Source of the DNA: JAGNHS01 sp964609695
GTDB taxonomy: Bacteria > Bdellovibrionota > UBA2428
Reading direction: 5' to 3'
Assembly (NCBI GenBank): GCA_964609695.1
Contig: CAZSSP010000005.1
Span: 71,824-135,823 of the forward strand
Length of the DNA stretch: 64,000 nucleotides
Position 1 is the stretch's first letter; every line of letters starts with the position of its first letter. The position numbers were made by a program, and so were the translations under genes. Below are positions 46,417 to 55,089 of the stretch, in pieces. Below the pieces are notes generated by a model that did not search any database, was not told the origin of the DNA, and was given only the letters and a program-made list of their open reading frames with translations.

Positions 46417-47169
46417 ATGAAAAAAATCACCTACCTATTAAGCCACCTCCTTTTTATTATTGCTCTCGTAGTGAATGGATTAAATTCTACTCGCAGCTTT
46501 GCTGAAGAAGCACAAAAAGAAGCTTCACCTTATCTTACGGAAAACCTTCTTGAGACTTGGTTAAACGCTGTGAAAAAGGAAAATAAGGGTGTTGAGGCCG
46601 AAGAAGAAGTTATGGAAGCAGCAACAGAAGTTTCAAAATTTGCAATTTCTGTATCTCAAACAGCACTTAAACTTCTATTAACTAATAAAAAAGAAGAATA
46701 CTTAAAATTGCTTGGACCAGAACTTGCCGAGCAATCTGCCGACGACGCCGTATTAGAAGCCACTAAAGAAAGCATTAAAAAAGATATGGGCGACCAAGAT
46801 AAAGGCGCTGTCGCTGTTATTAAAGTGCTCAAAGCCAATGAAGAAACTTTAGAAGCCGCAGCACTTGAGATTGTCTACAGCCATCTCATGCTTAAACAAG
46901 GTGAAAACAATAAGTCATCCATCTACACTTATGTGACAACACTTCGAATTCCTCTTAAAGCCGTGCCTTCTATAGAAAACTCTAAAGAAATTTCTAAAAT
47001 TCTTGAGCTTGATTCCGTAGTTCCCCAAGACACAAAAATCATATCTTGGAAAAAAGTAAATGGAATTCCCAAAGAATTAATCAAGCCTACCCAGGAAAAA
47101 AAGAATGACAACGAGAAAAAACCTGCCGAAGGAAAGACTCGCAAAGCAAAACCCGAGCTGACCGCTTAA
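46417..47169 (+). CDS. Exported protein of unknown function
   Basis: 250 residues with a signal peptide (LSHLLFIIALVVNGL) and Ala/Glu-rich helical body; the tail after residue about 228 is Lys/Glu rich and disordered. No motif recognised. A possible promoter (TTGACC, 18 nt, TATTCA) lies directly upstream, ending close to the ATG. It is followed after 65 nt by an outer-membrane-like gene, so the two may act together. Confidence 0.7.
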   Translation: MKKITYLLSHLLFIIALVVNGLNSTRSFAEEAQKEASPYLTENLLETWLNAVKKENKGVEAEEEVMEAATEVSKFAISVSQTALKLLLTNKKEEYLKLLGPELAEQSADDAVLEATKESIKKDMGDQDKGAVAVIKVLKANEETLEAAALEIVYSHLMLKQGENNKSSIYTYVTTLRIPLKAVPSIENSKEISKILELDSVVPQDTKIISWKKVNGIPKELIKPTQEKKNDNEKKPAEGKTRKAKPELTA

Positions 47170-47234
47170 TAGACGCCAGCAAATAGCTTCGAATTCTTTA
47201 CAAGAACTCAGTGCGCAGATAGAATTTTCCTCAG

Positions 47235-48098
47235 ATGAAAAATCTTTGGATTCTACTAGCACTGAGTTTTTCTTTTATGTCGACCGCTAAAACAACCTTG
47301 AGAGTTGAGGCTCCTCAACTCAATGACGTCGAAGCCTCTAAGGGAATACTGCTGAAGGCTCTCATTGAAGATGCCGTGAGATCTCATTCTAGCTACATTT
47401 TATCTCAAGACTCCAAATCTGAAGCCAATCTTACAAGTTCGCTTCATAAACTAGACAACAATTATTTATTTATAATGGCCTTAAACACAAAAGATAATAG
47501 CAGAAGTGAGAGAGTGAAATTATCAAGCCTTGATGAACTCGATACTGCTGTCTCAAGACTCTCTGATTCAGTACTCGAAGGAAAAACATTAGCCGAAACT
47601 GCTACCCAAGGTGAAATACTCAATAGAGATTCTCGATCTCGCGAAAGAGTAAAGTCGATTCGTGGTTTTGAACTAGGATTAGGAACAGGATTTCCTCTCA
47701 CCCAACCCCTTGGTGACAAAGAAGCCATGTGGGCTTTAGGTTTTGGATTTGCTTGGGATGTTGATGAAGCTTTCCTAGAAACGCGATGGGATGCACTCTC
47801 TCACTTTGGAGACAACAATCCAGGCTCCTATAACACTTTTACACTTGGGGGAAATTACTTTTGGCACGATACAAGTCGCTATGGAATTTTTAGTGGAGCT
47901 AACTTTGGATTTGCCAATAGCAGCAATTCAAAAATTCAATCTAAAAGCGGATTCCACATAGGTCTCGACACAGGCGTGCTACTTTTTCGCCATGCCGATG
48001 TTAATCTCGAATTACGGGCCCGATACATGATTATGGTCAGCCAGATTAAGGGCGCCTACCCTCAATTATTCAGCATGATTTTAGGCCTGCATTTATAA
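47235..48098 (+). CDS. Probable outer-membrane barrel protein with FlgO/CsgG-like N-terminal region
   Basis: 287 residues. Signal peptide (WILLALSFSFMSTAK), then about 100 residues whose pattern (a helix, SYILSQDSKSEANL, then YLFIMALNTKD) recalls FlgO/CsgG-type periplasmic domains. From about 135 it becomes alternating-hydrophobic strands (FELGLGTGFPLTQ, FTLGGNYFWHDTSRYGIF, VNLELRARYMIMV) and ends in LHL, as outer-membrane barrels do. The assignment is structural guesswork. It is convergent with the GGDEF-like gene, gap 17 nt. Confidence 0.65.
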   Translation: MKNLWILLALSFSFMSTAKTTLRVEAPQLNDVEASKGILLKALIEDAVRSHSSYILSQDSKSEANLTSSLHKLDNNYLFIMALNTKDNSRSERVKLSSLDELDTAVSRLSDSVLEGKTLAETATQGEILNRDSRSRERVKSIRGFELGLGTGFPLTQPLGDKEAMWALGFGFAWDVDEAFLETRWDALSHFGDNNPGSYNTFTLGGNYFWHDTSRYGIFSGANFGFANSSNSKIQSKSGFHIGLDTGVLLFRHADVNLELRARYMIMVSQIKGAYPQLFSMILGLHL

Positions 48099-48115
48099 AT
48101 TATTTTTTGGCTACG

Positions 48116-49819
48116 TTATTTATTGGCTGCCCTAAGCGCATTAATTTCATACTGCTGATCGATAAAGGGCTTCATTGTGTCTTTATAGATTTGCTTTTTA
48201 TGAGTCAGGGCCGCATCTCCAGTATTGATGGCTTCAGATACGCTTTCAGGGTCTCCAATTTTTTCAATTTTTTGAATGTAATAATGAATTTTAAGAGATT
48301 TCTTCAATAAAAACGCCTCAACTAATTCTGCTTGGCGTGCAGACATTGAAGGAAGGGCAAAAATGGCATCATCTCCACTCGCATAATAATTTAACCGAGT
48401 TTCCAAAATAATATCTAATCCGGTCGTAAGTTGCTCAAATTCATTAAGCAACTCAGCAGTGGTTTCATTATAAATTGATCTGAGATTTTTAAAACCTGCA
48501 CCATCTTCTATCCAATCATTTCGAGCATGAGCAGCTTTAAGCCCAAAGTTTTTAAGATCTACGAAAAGCAAATTTCCTGCGCGCATTGATTTAAAATAAA
48601 ATAAAGCTCTCTGCACTGTCCAAGCTTTAGGTAATAGTGTTGAAATTCTATCAATATCAGAAAATGTCAGAGTTCTATTTTCCCCAACTTCATTTAAAAG
48701 TTGATGGATTTCTGCGACTTCATTTTTTGTTGGCACATTATCAAGTGGTAAAAAATCACCCACACTACCCGCTCGTCGATAATCACGTAACCAAACCTCT
48801 ATTTCAGGTTTTCTGCTTAAAGGTATTCTCACATTACCCATCCAGTGAGCTAACTCTGTTTGACCCTCTACACTATCCACATCAAATCTCGTAGCCTTAG
48901 TGATTTCATCTTTTGAAATTCCTCCTAAATTTCCATGACCAAAAAGTTTTCGATAAGCCCACTCAAGACGGTTACGCCATTTTTTCACAGTTTCGTAATT
49001 TGAATTTTCATAACCCAACGTTTTTAACTTAAGATCAACGTGTGCATATTCCAATGTTGGACCCCTTCCGTAATGAAGAACTTCCGCAGCCCAATCCTCC
49101 CAACTCATTCCATCTACCGGCTCAGGTCGTATGTCGCGAACCCTATCTGCAAATTTTTTCCTCAATGGTTTTAAAATTTCAGATTCAAATTTTTCAGGAC
49201 TTAATTTTGAAAGCAGAACTCTGTCTTTATAATTTTGATGAACGAGTAACCCCAAAGAAAAAGCATCTGTAGTATCCAAAATTTTTGCCAATTCTTCATT
49301 GAGCATAGTTAAGGCAAACTCTGTTGTTTTAACATCCCAAGATTTATTGAGTTCTTTTAAATGCCCTATTTGAATCCAATAAGCTTGCTGGTCTTTAAAT
49401 TTTTCAGGATGATTATTATATTCAGCCCAATTAAGACGCATCTTAAGCGTATTTTTAAGATCTTCTTTTAAAACTCTACCCAACCACTCAAAATCATCTT
49501 CACCCTTATATCCATAGAATAAGTCGCTAAAGAGACGCCTGATATTTGATGGTTTTATAGCTCGAGCTATTTTCACCAATGAATTCGCACATGGCGTCTG
49601 CCTAGACGTAGGCAGTTCCTCTGGAGTGTCCATGAGCAATGGAACTTGAGAATTAACTGAAACAAGAGGCGCTATCGGGCGATGAGCCGCTTTACGTGAA
49701 GGCCTCATTTTGGAGGATTTAGCTGCTAAAGAATTTTCACTTGTTAGGAAAATTACGAAAAAGCCTAATAGCAAAATACTAGAAAGCTTTAAAAGATTTC
49801 GAATCGGAGCAGGCAGCAT
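48116..49819 (-). CDS. Large exported protein with a degenerate GGDEF-like C-terminal region
   Basis: 567 residues with an N-terminal signal or anchor (LSSILLLGFFVIFLTSEN). The long helical body has no recognised domain. From about residue 405 it follows the order of a GGDEF domain: LLFVDLKNFG (metal Asp and ND-like position), NYYASGDDAIFALP at the place of GGDEF, and SEAINTGDAALTHKKQIY like the family's ADxALYxAK. The active-site motif is altered (SGDDA), so nucleotide cyclase activity is unproven. A periplasmic sensor or substrate-binding role is possible. Confidence 0.6.
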   Translation of the reverse strand: MLPAPIRNLLKLSSILLLGFFVIFLTSENSLAAKSSKMRPSRKAAHRPIAPLVSVNSQVPLLMDTPEELPTSRQTPCANSLVKIARAIKPSNIRRLFSDLFYGYKGEDDFEWLGRVLKEDLKNTLKMRLNWAEYNNHPEKFKDQQAYWIQIGHLKELNKSWDVKTTEFALTMLNEELAKILDTTDAFSLGLLVHQNYKDRVLLSKLSPEKFESEILKPLRKKFADRVRDIRPEPVDGMSWEDWAAEVLHYGRGPTLEYAHVDLKLKTLGYENSNYETVKKWRNRLEWAYRKLFGHGNLGGISKDEITKATRFDVDSVEGQTELAHWMGNVRIPLSRKPEIEVWLRDYRRAGSVGDFLPLDNVPTKNEVAEIHQLLNEVGENRTLTFSDIDRISTLLPKAWTVQRALFYFKSMRAGNLLFVDLKNFGLKAAHARNDWIEDGAGFKNLRSIYNETTAELLNEFEQLTTGLDIILETRLNYYASGDDAIFALPSMSARQAELVEAFLLKKSLKIHYYIQKIEKIGDPESVSEAINTGDAALTHKKQIYKDTMKPFIDQQYEINALRAANK

Positions 49820-49959
49820 TTCGCAACAACCTCAACATCTGCCACAGCTCCAAATTCCACACCTTTGAGCATTTTATCTTAATTGAGTGAATAATTGGAC
49901 TAAAAGCCTATGATAATTAACACTTAAAGCGTATATATTTTAGAGGCACTGTCTAAAAC

Positions 49960-50337
49960 TTAGTCAAAACTAACTTCTTCGGTAGCGCCACAGGTACTGC
50001 AACCACCACCCGTTGCACATTCTTGGCACTTACCACTTCGCCCTTGTCCGCACTCTTCATTTTTACAGGGACGATTCAAATCACCATTCCAAAAAAAGAG
50101 TTCCCAGTCCTTAGCAAATTCGCTAGCCGCAAAACTTCTAGCCTTTTCAAAACTATCAAATTCCCAACTTCCGACCTCAGAATATGGAAAACTATTGTGG
50201 ATAAATACCTGATATACATAGCTCTGTGTAACGGGGTCAAATACAAGGTTAATTCCCCCTTCTTTTCGATCACTTACAAAAACGCTACGTTCAGCATTTT
50301 CTTCTTTCATTGCCATGATACGAATAAAGTTATTCAC
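49960..50337 (-). CDS. Small protein with Cys/Gly-rich C-terminus
   Basis: 125 residues, no signal peptide. The first 85 residues look like a small alpha/beta domain (INLVFDPVTQSYVYQVF, FEKARSFAASEFAKDW). The last 35 carry six Cys in CxxxxC / CxxC / CxxC-like spacing (CKNEEC, KCQEC, GGCSTCG), which suggests metal binding. GTG 50337 is supported by GAGG 7 nt upstream. Divergent from nth, so the two starts share a 63-nt region. Unknown family. Confidence 0.75.
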   Translation of the reverse strand: MNNFIRIMAMKEENAERSVFVSDRKEGGINLVFDPVTQSYVYQVFIHNSFPYSEVGSWEFDSFEKARSFAASEFAKDWELFFWNGDLNRPCKNEECGQGRSGKCQECATGGGCSTCGATEEVSFD

Positions 50338-50400
50338 ATTTTATCCTCAAGCCTAAAAAGCCTAAAATTCTTTAACAAAATAGCTTATAAAGGCTCTTTT

Positions 50401-51036
50401 ATGACTAAAAGCCAGAAAGCACAATACATAAGCCAAAGACTTGCTGAACTTTACCCCAACCCCAAACCCCCACTCACTCATACGGACCATTATACGTTGC
50501 TCATAGCCGTTTTATTGTCTGCTCAATGTACTGATAAAAGAGTTAACCAAATCACTCCTCTATTGTTTGCAAAGGCTAAAAATCCAGAGGAAATGATAAA
50601 GCTTGGTCAAAAAGAAATTCTTAAAATTGTGAGACCCTGCGGTCTTCCCCAACAAAAATCCTCAGCTATTTATAATTTATCTAAAATACTGGTCGATAAA
50701 TACAATTCAAATGTTCCCAACACTTTTGAAGATCTCGAAAGCCTTCCTGGAGTAGGACACAAAACAGCGTCAGTAGTGATGAGCCAGGCTTTCGGGATAG
50801 CCGCCTTTCCTGTGGACACTCATATTCATCGATTGGCGAAAAGATGGAAACTCAGTTCAGGCAAATCCGTTACCCAAACGGAACGAGATTTAAAAAAGAT
50901 TTTTCCTGAAAAGCTTTGGAACAAACTTCATCTTCAAATTATTTTTTACGCTAGAGAATATTGTACGGCTTATAATTGCGATGGAAAAACATGTGAAATT
51001 TGCAGCACTGTGAATAATTGCACCAAGCCCCAATAA
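50401..51036 (+). CDS. nth: Endonuclease III (DNA glycosylase/AP lyase)
   Basis: Base-excision repair of oxidised pyrimidines. Seen: LLSAQCTDKRVN, helix-hairpin-helix LPGVGHKTASVV with the catalytic Lys, and VDTHIHRLAKR with the catalytic Asp. The FeS region reads YCTAYNCDGKTCEIC then five residues to a final Cys; the spacing before the second ligand is not the usual CX6C, and there is one extra Cys. ATG 50401 is chosen; a longer frame upstream to 50023 covers the divergent small gene and has no family match. Confidence 0.93.
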   Translation: MTKSQKAQYISQRLAELYPNPKPPLTHTDHYTLLIAVLLSAQCTDKRVNQITPLLFAKAKNPEEMIKLGQKEILKIVRPCGLPQQKSSAIYNLSKILVDKYNSNVPNTFEDLESLPGVGHKTASVVMSQAFGIAAFPVDTHIHRLAKRWKLSSGKSVTQTERDLKKIFPEKLWNKLHLQIIFYAREYCTAYNCDGKTCEICSTVNNCTKPQ

Positions 51037-51076
51037 ACTAAATTCTGGCTTTATGAGTTAGAAATTTATAAATCAT

Positions 51077-51412
51077 CTATTTTTTTGAAAAGCAGCTATA
51101 TCGAAAGTCAGAATCATTTTTGGAATAAAGATAGCGAAATTTGATGCAAGCTAAATTTCTAGCTTGAAAAATTTCCCCAGCAAAGGAACGCTCATAACCG
51201 CGCCCCCCTGTTTCATGTTCGCAAGCTTGAGACACCACTGACTGACTCAACAAAGTGCAAAGTTCCTTACAAGCGAATGGCTCATTATCTAATATTCGTA
51301 TTTTAAGAGTAGTCTTTTCCCATAATGAATTTTCACGACATTCAGGAACTTCAGCAAAAGACTGCAAAGCAATTAACAAAGATATAGAAATAATGGATTT
51401 ATATTGAAACAT
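51077..51412 (-). CDS. Small exported Cys-rich protein under TPP riboswitch control
   Basis: 111 residues. Signal peptide (YKSIISISLLIALQSFA), mature part of about 90 residues with six Cys (in PEC, FACKELC, QACEH, LACIK, YSCF), consistent with disulfides in the periplasm or outside the cell. No family recognised and no thiamine enzyme or transporter motif. GGAAGGA, 7 nt before the ATG, forms the 3' end of a clear TPP riboswitch, so translation should fall when thiamine diphosphate is abundant. Convergent with nth. The pairing of this switch with such a gene is unusual. Confidence 0.8.
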   Translation of the reverse strand: MFQYKSIISISLLIALQSFAEVPECRENSLWEKTTLKIRILDNEPFACKELCTLLSQSVVSQACEHETGGRGYERSFAGEIFQARNLACIKFRYLYSKNDSDFRYSCFSKK

Positions 51413-51418
51413 TTTAGT

Positions 51419-51511
51419 ATCCTTCCGCCAGCATTACCTGGATCAAGTTTATTGGGTCGCTCAATTAACATGAGCCTCTCAGCCATCTACTTAGACAGCT
51501 CCCCAGTTGAT
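51419..51511 (-). ncRNA. TPP riboswitch (THI element)
   Basis: Read on the minus strand, all TPP-switch landmarks occur in order: AACTGGGGAGC, the thiamine-pyrimidine-binding CTGAGA at 51477-51482, ACCC at 51454-51457, and TGATCCAGGTAATGCTGGCG (51426-51445) with the P5 stem CCAG/CTGG around GTAAT. It ends GGAAGGA, which is also the ribosome binding site of the gene starting at 51412. Stem P3a (GCTCA/TGAGC) and P2 (GGG/CCC) are present; P1 is short. The downstream gene is exported and of unknown function. Control is expected at translation. Confidence 0.93.
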
Positions 51512-51654
51512 TTAATTAACTTCTATCAATATTTTTTATTAGAAACAAATCCCTAAAAAATGTATTTTTGACACATTAATTAAATTCATACACCCAGGAT
51601 TTATTATGAGATAATAGCTGTCTATACCACGAAAAGTTTAGGAGGCTGCATTTA

Positions 51655-52698
51655 ATGGAAAACCATTTAAAGAATTTAAAATTTCCAATCGAAGCTACTG
51701 CGCGCACGGCCTTTTATCTTATTCCGGCAATTTCAGCCCAAGTTTTTTTAGGCCACTTAAACAATCCCAAGATTAAAGAATTTAGAAATCGAATGAGTCT
51801 TTGGGATAATCTTAAAGAAATCAAAAATCTATACGCTCAAGACCAAGCCAACATTTCAAAGGGCTACTATTTAGCTCCTGAAAAGATTATTCCAGATATT
51901 AAAAATTACCTCTTAATGAACGTTAAAAATGCTTTTGATTTGCTAAAAGTAAAAAGACGAATAAAAAATAAAGATGTCCGAGTTTTTGATGAAAAAATTT
52001 GTCCTTCGGATTTTCCTCCTTATTTTAGACAAAGCTTTCATTATCAAAGCGATGGATACTTTAGCTCTGATTCTGCAGAACTCTACGATCACCAAGTCGA
52101 GCTTGTCTTCACAGGCACCGCACAAGCTATGCGAAGGCATGGAATTAAAGCCATATCTCTAATAAGCGGAAATACAAATTATCCACGATTAGATAAGCTA
52201 AAAATACTAGACATTGCTTGTGGCACTGGCCCTTTTACTTCTGAGCTGGAACGACATTTTCCAAAAAGTGAAATTCATGGAGTAGACCTCAGCCCCTGGT
52301 ATCTTTCCGAGGCTCAAAATAAATTCCCGCAATCAAATATAAAATGGCAATTTGCTAAAGCAGAAAAACTTCCCTTTGATGACGAAAGTTTTGATATCGT
52401 AAGTTCAGTCTATCTCTATCATGAATTACCCGAAAAAATTCGAAAGCAAGCCGCTAAAGAAATGCTTCGAGTCCTAAAGCCCGGAGGCACTCTTGTACAT
52501 ATTGATAGTATTCAAAAGGGTGACGTAGCCGAGCTCGACGTTGGTCTTGAGGTCTTTCCGCAAGCTTATCATGAACCTTATTTCAAAAATTATATAAGCC
52601 AAAACACAGAAGCGCTTTTTGAAAAACTTGGTCTCCAAAACGTCAATTCAGACTATGCCTTTTACTCTAAAATAATCCGTGGCCATAAAAAGAATTAA
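51655..52698 (+). CDS. Class I SAM-dependent methyltransferase
   Basis: 347 residues. The C-terminal part (from about 180) is a Methyltransf_11/UbiE-type fold: LKILDIACGTGPFTSELE, IHGVDLSPWYLSEA, AEKLPFDDESFDIVSS, EMLRVLKPGGTLVHID. The N-terminal 175 residues are unusual for the family and look helical, perhaps a substrate or partner domain. AGGAGG lies 9 nt before the ATG. Substrate not evident. It is followed by a long inverted repeat. Confidence 0.85.
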   Translation: MENHLKNLKFPIEATARTAFYLIPAISAQVFLGHLNNPKIKEFRNRMSLWDNLKEIKNLYAQDQANISKGYYLAPEKIIPDIKNYLLMNVKNAFDLLKVKRRIKNKDVRVFDEKICPSDFPPYFRQSFHYQSDGYFSSDSAELYDHQVELVFTGTAQAMRRHGIKAISLISGNTNYPRLDKLKILDIACGTGPFTSELERHFPKSEIHGVDLSPWYLSEAQNKFPQSNIKWQFAKAEKLPFDDESFDIVSSVYLYHELPEKIRKQAAKEMLRVLKPGGTLVHIDSIQKGDVAELDVGLEVFPQAYHEPYFKNYISQNTEALFEKLGLQNVNSDYAFYSKIIRGHKKN

Positions 52699-52706
52699 CT
52701 CTTTAT

Positions 52707-52839
52707 CGCTAAAGAAGTTGAGTGAGTGCTTTTTAACTAAGACGTCCTCGTTTCAAGAATACACAATTAACAAATGGCTAAAACGGTATGAAACTGCGGA
52801 TTGTCTTAGCTAAAAAGCACTCACTCAACTTCTTTAGCG
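52707..52839. repeat. Long inverted repeat between convergent genes
   Basis: Arms 52707-52743 and 52803-52839 are inverse copies with 36 of 37 matches, around a 59-nt centre that contains a nested GTTTCA/TGAAAC stem. The right arm includes the last codon and stop of prkA. No immediate T-run follows either arm, so it is not a standard terminator, but an RNA from either strand would form a very stable hairpin between the methyltransferase and prkA genes. Confidence 0.9.
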
Positions 52840-55089
52840 GTAGCGAGATTTCACCAATTCAACCAACGCTTCTTGGGCACTATGAGGGCCGTATTTAAAT
52901 TGCGACTGCAAACCCAGATAAGCTTTTCGAGCTAGCATTTCTGACTCGTTGACTGCATTTTCAGACTTAGAAGTAAGGCCCTCAAAGTTTTGAGTGTCTA
53001 AAAATATTTTTCCCATCGCAGTGAGCTTTTGCACTTCTTGTTTGTGGAAATAGCGTCTTAATTTCTCAATGACCTGTGGGAAAACTTCTAGGTAAGGAAT
53101 TTTTTCTTTATTAAAATCCTTATGCTCAATCGACCAAGCCCCCAAACGGGATATTAAATTCTTCCTATATTCCGAGCGATCGCCACTGACTTCAGTCATG
53201 TCTTCAAACTGATTCATGTAAGATTCATCGGCATTTTCGTTTTGGCCGGTCATTCTATTTTTAACTTTCTCTCCTTTTACAAAGGAAATGACTTGTTTCA
53301 AATAATTCGCCAAATACTCTTCTAATTGCTCAGGCTGATGTAATCGCAATACGGTGCGAACTTCTTGATCGACCCAATTGAGCCATTCATCATGAACAAC
53401 TTGAATAAAATTTTCGAAATCATGATAGCCGCCACTGACGGGCTCTTGTCTAAGATAATCAAAGTCTGAAACTCGTTTGACAAGTTTTCGTAATTCAGCA
53501 AATACGGCATTGGGTCCTAGAGTTTTAAATTGATCGCCTTGTGCCGCCATTTGAAGAGCCACCTTGAGTTCTCGAGCAGAAGCTCCTAAAAGTCCCTCAT
53601 AATAAATATGATTTTGATGTTCAGCAAACAATTCCTCAATGTGACTTTTGAGTTCTTTTCTTTCTTCATCAGTTAATCGCTCAGGCATTTCCGCATTGTT
53701 ATAAATTTTGGCCTTCTCAATAGGTGTGATGGAATCTAAAACTCTCACCAAAACTGCACTTTTGTTTTTAGTGAGTGGTTTCTTAATACGAGTCAGCACG
53801 GCCCATAAAGCTAAAGCCCTACAGGTATGTGGCATAAGCTCTTTTTCGCCACACACATCTCTCGCGGTTCTTTCGTAAATATTTTCTTCATCAGAGTACC
53901 TCAACAAATAAGGCACTCGAATAAATTCTAAGCGACTTTTAAAACTATAAAACTCGGGATGCTCCCTAAAGGCTTCAAGTTGCCTGTCATTTGTTGAAGC
54001 CATAAACACAGTGTCTAAAAACACCACAACATGCCCCAGATTTACAGTTGAGGTTTCACAAGTGTTTAAAAGATATTTAAAACTTTCAACAGGACGCTTT
54101 AATATATCGGTGAATTCCACTAAACCACGATTGGCATCAACAAGATCGCCTTCGAGTTGAAATAAATTTAAACTTTGAAGCGCAGGGGGAAGATTGGCCA
54201 TCGATCTATCGAGGGTCACCTGACGGATGGTGGCATCTACATTAAACTTGGGCTCAATTGTAACCAATCCATTGCGCAAACTTCTAGATAAGAAAATTCG
54301 CTCCACGCGAATGTGTTGCATCACTTTGCTAAAATCACCCTGATATTCATTTAAAAGCGCTTCAAAAATTAGTGCATTTTTATGACTTAGCTCTGCATCC
54401 AAAAATATTTTTCGCATTTTAGCAAAGCGATCTTCGTCTTTAATTTTGTTTTGCTTGGTAATTTTTTCAAAAAACGCAGCGCGATCATCTTTAGGAACTA
54501 AAAACAAAGGATTTTCATGCAATTCACTTCGAACAATGGCGCCAATTTTTTCTTGCTCAAGTTTGGCATAGGAATCGGTAACATTAAACTCATCTTTACG
54601 AGTCCCGATTCCCATTCTGTTTTTTTGAAAAGCCTCTTCGGGGAATATCCATGAAAAGCTGAAGAGCATTCCCTCTTCTTGATGAGAATAATGCTCCAAG
54701 CCTTCAAAGAGGGTTCTAAAAAATGAAGTTTTGGCCGAGCCATTAGGGCCAAAGAGAGCCACAAGCTTATCGGCTTTCCCGGATCGATTGAATCCCGTTA
54801 GAATTCTATAAAATGAATTTTGAAGTTCTTCGTGTCCCTCTAGGGAAGGAGAATGGTCTACGAAGTCTTGATCGAAAAGTTTAAAACGCCGCTCCTTATG
54901 ATTTCTTATTTCCTTTTCGTAGCTTCCAAAATGGTCAATAGCATCAAGGATATAGTGAAAACTTGAGCGAAAAAACAACTCTGGCTTCGACTCTAGTAGT
55001 TCCATAAACTCATCAAAGGTCAAAACCCTTTTGCTGGTACTAAATCGTTTTTTTACGCTGTTTTGTATGGAATCTAACCATTGATGCAT
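52834..55089 (-). CDS. prkA: PrkA/YeaG-type AAA+ serine protein kinase
   Basis: Seen: N-terminal segment RVLTFDEFMELLE, AAA-type Walker A ALFGPNGSAKTSFFRTL, ELHENPLFLVP, EGDLVDANRGLVEFTDILKRP, and long PrkA C-terminal domain. 751 aa against about 640 in E. coli YeaG, the excess lying in the C-terminal half. The family is linked to stress and stationary-phase signalling. The usual partners yeaH/yhbH and spoVR do not adjoin it here. Its stop lies inside the right arm of the inverted repeat. Confidence 0.9.
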   Translation of the reverse strand: MHQWLDSIQNSVKKRFSTSKRVLTFDEFMELLESKPELFFRSSFHYILDAIDHFGSYEKEIRNHKERRFKLFDQDFVDHSPSLEGHEELQNSFYRILTGFNRSGKADKLVALFGPNGSAKTSFFRTLFEGLEHYSHQEEGMLFSFSWIFPEEAFQKNRMGIGTRKDEFNVTDSYAKLEQEKIGAIVRSELHENPLFLVPKDDRAAFFEKITKQNKIKDEDRFAKMRKIFLDAELSHKNALIFEALLNEYQGDFSKVMQHIRVERIFLSRSLRNGLVTIEPKFNVDATIRQVTLDRSMANLPPALQSLNLFQLEGDLVDANRGLVEFTDILKRPVESFKYLLNTCETSTVNLGHVVVFLDTVFMASTNDRQLEAFREHPEFYSFKSRLEFIRVPYLLRYSDEENIYERTARDVCGEKELMPHTCRALALWAVLTRIKKPLTKNKSAVLVRVLDSITPIEKAKIYNNAEMPERLTDEERKELKSHIEELFAEHQNHIYYEGLLGASARELKVALQMAAQGDQFKTLGPNAVFAELRKLVKRVSDFDYLRQEPVSGGYHDFENFIQVVHDEWLNWVDQEVRTVLRLHQPEQLEEYLANYLKQVISFVKGEKVKNRMTGQNENADESYMNQFEDMTEVSGDRSEYRKNLISRLGAWSIEHKDFNKEKIPYLEVFPQVIEKLRRYFHKQEVQKLTAMGKIFLDTQNFEGLTSKSENAVNESEMLARKAYLGLQSQFKYGPHSAQEALVELVKSRYR

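Noticed and set aside
50023..50400. In-frame upstream extension of nth (126 codons)
   Set aside because: No similarity to Nth; it covers the divergent Cys-rich gene, which has its own ribosome binding site. ATG 50401 matches the family N-terminus.
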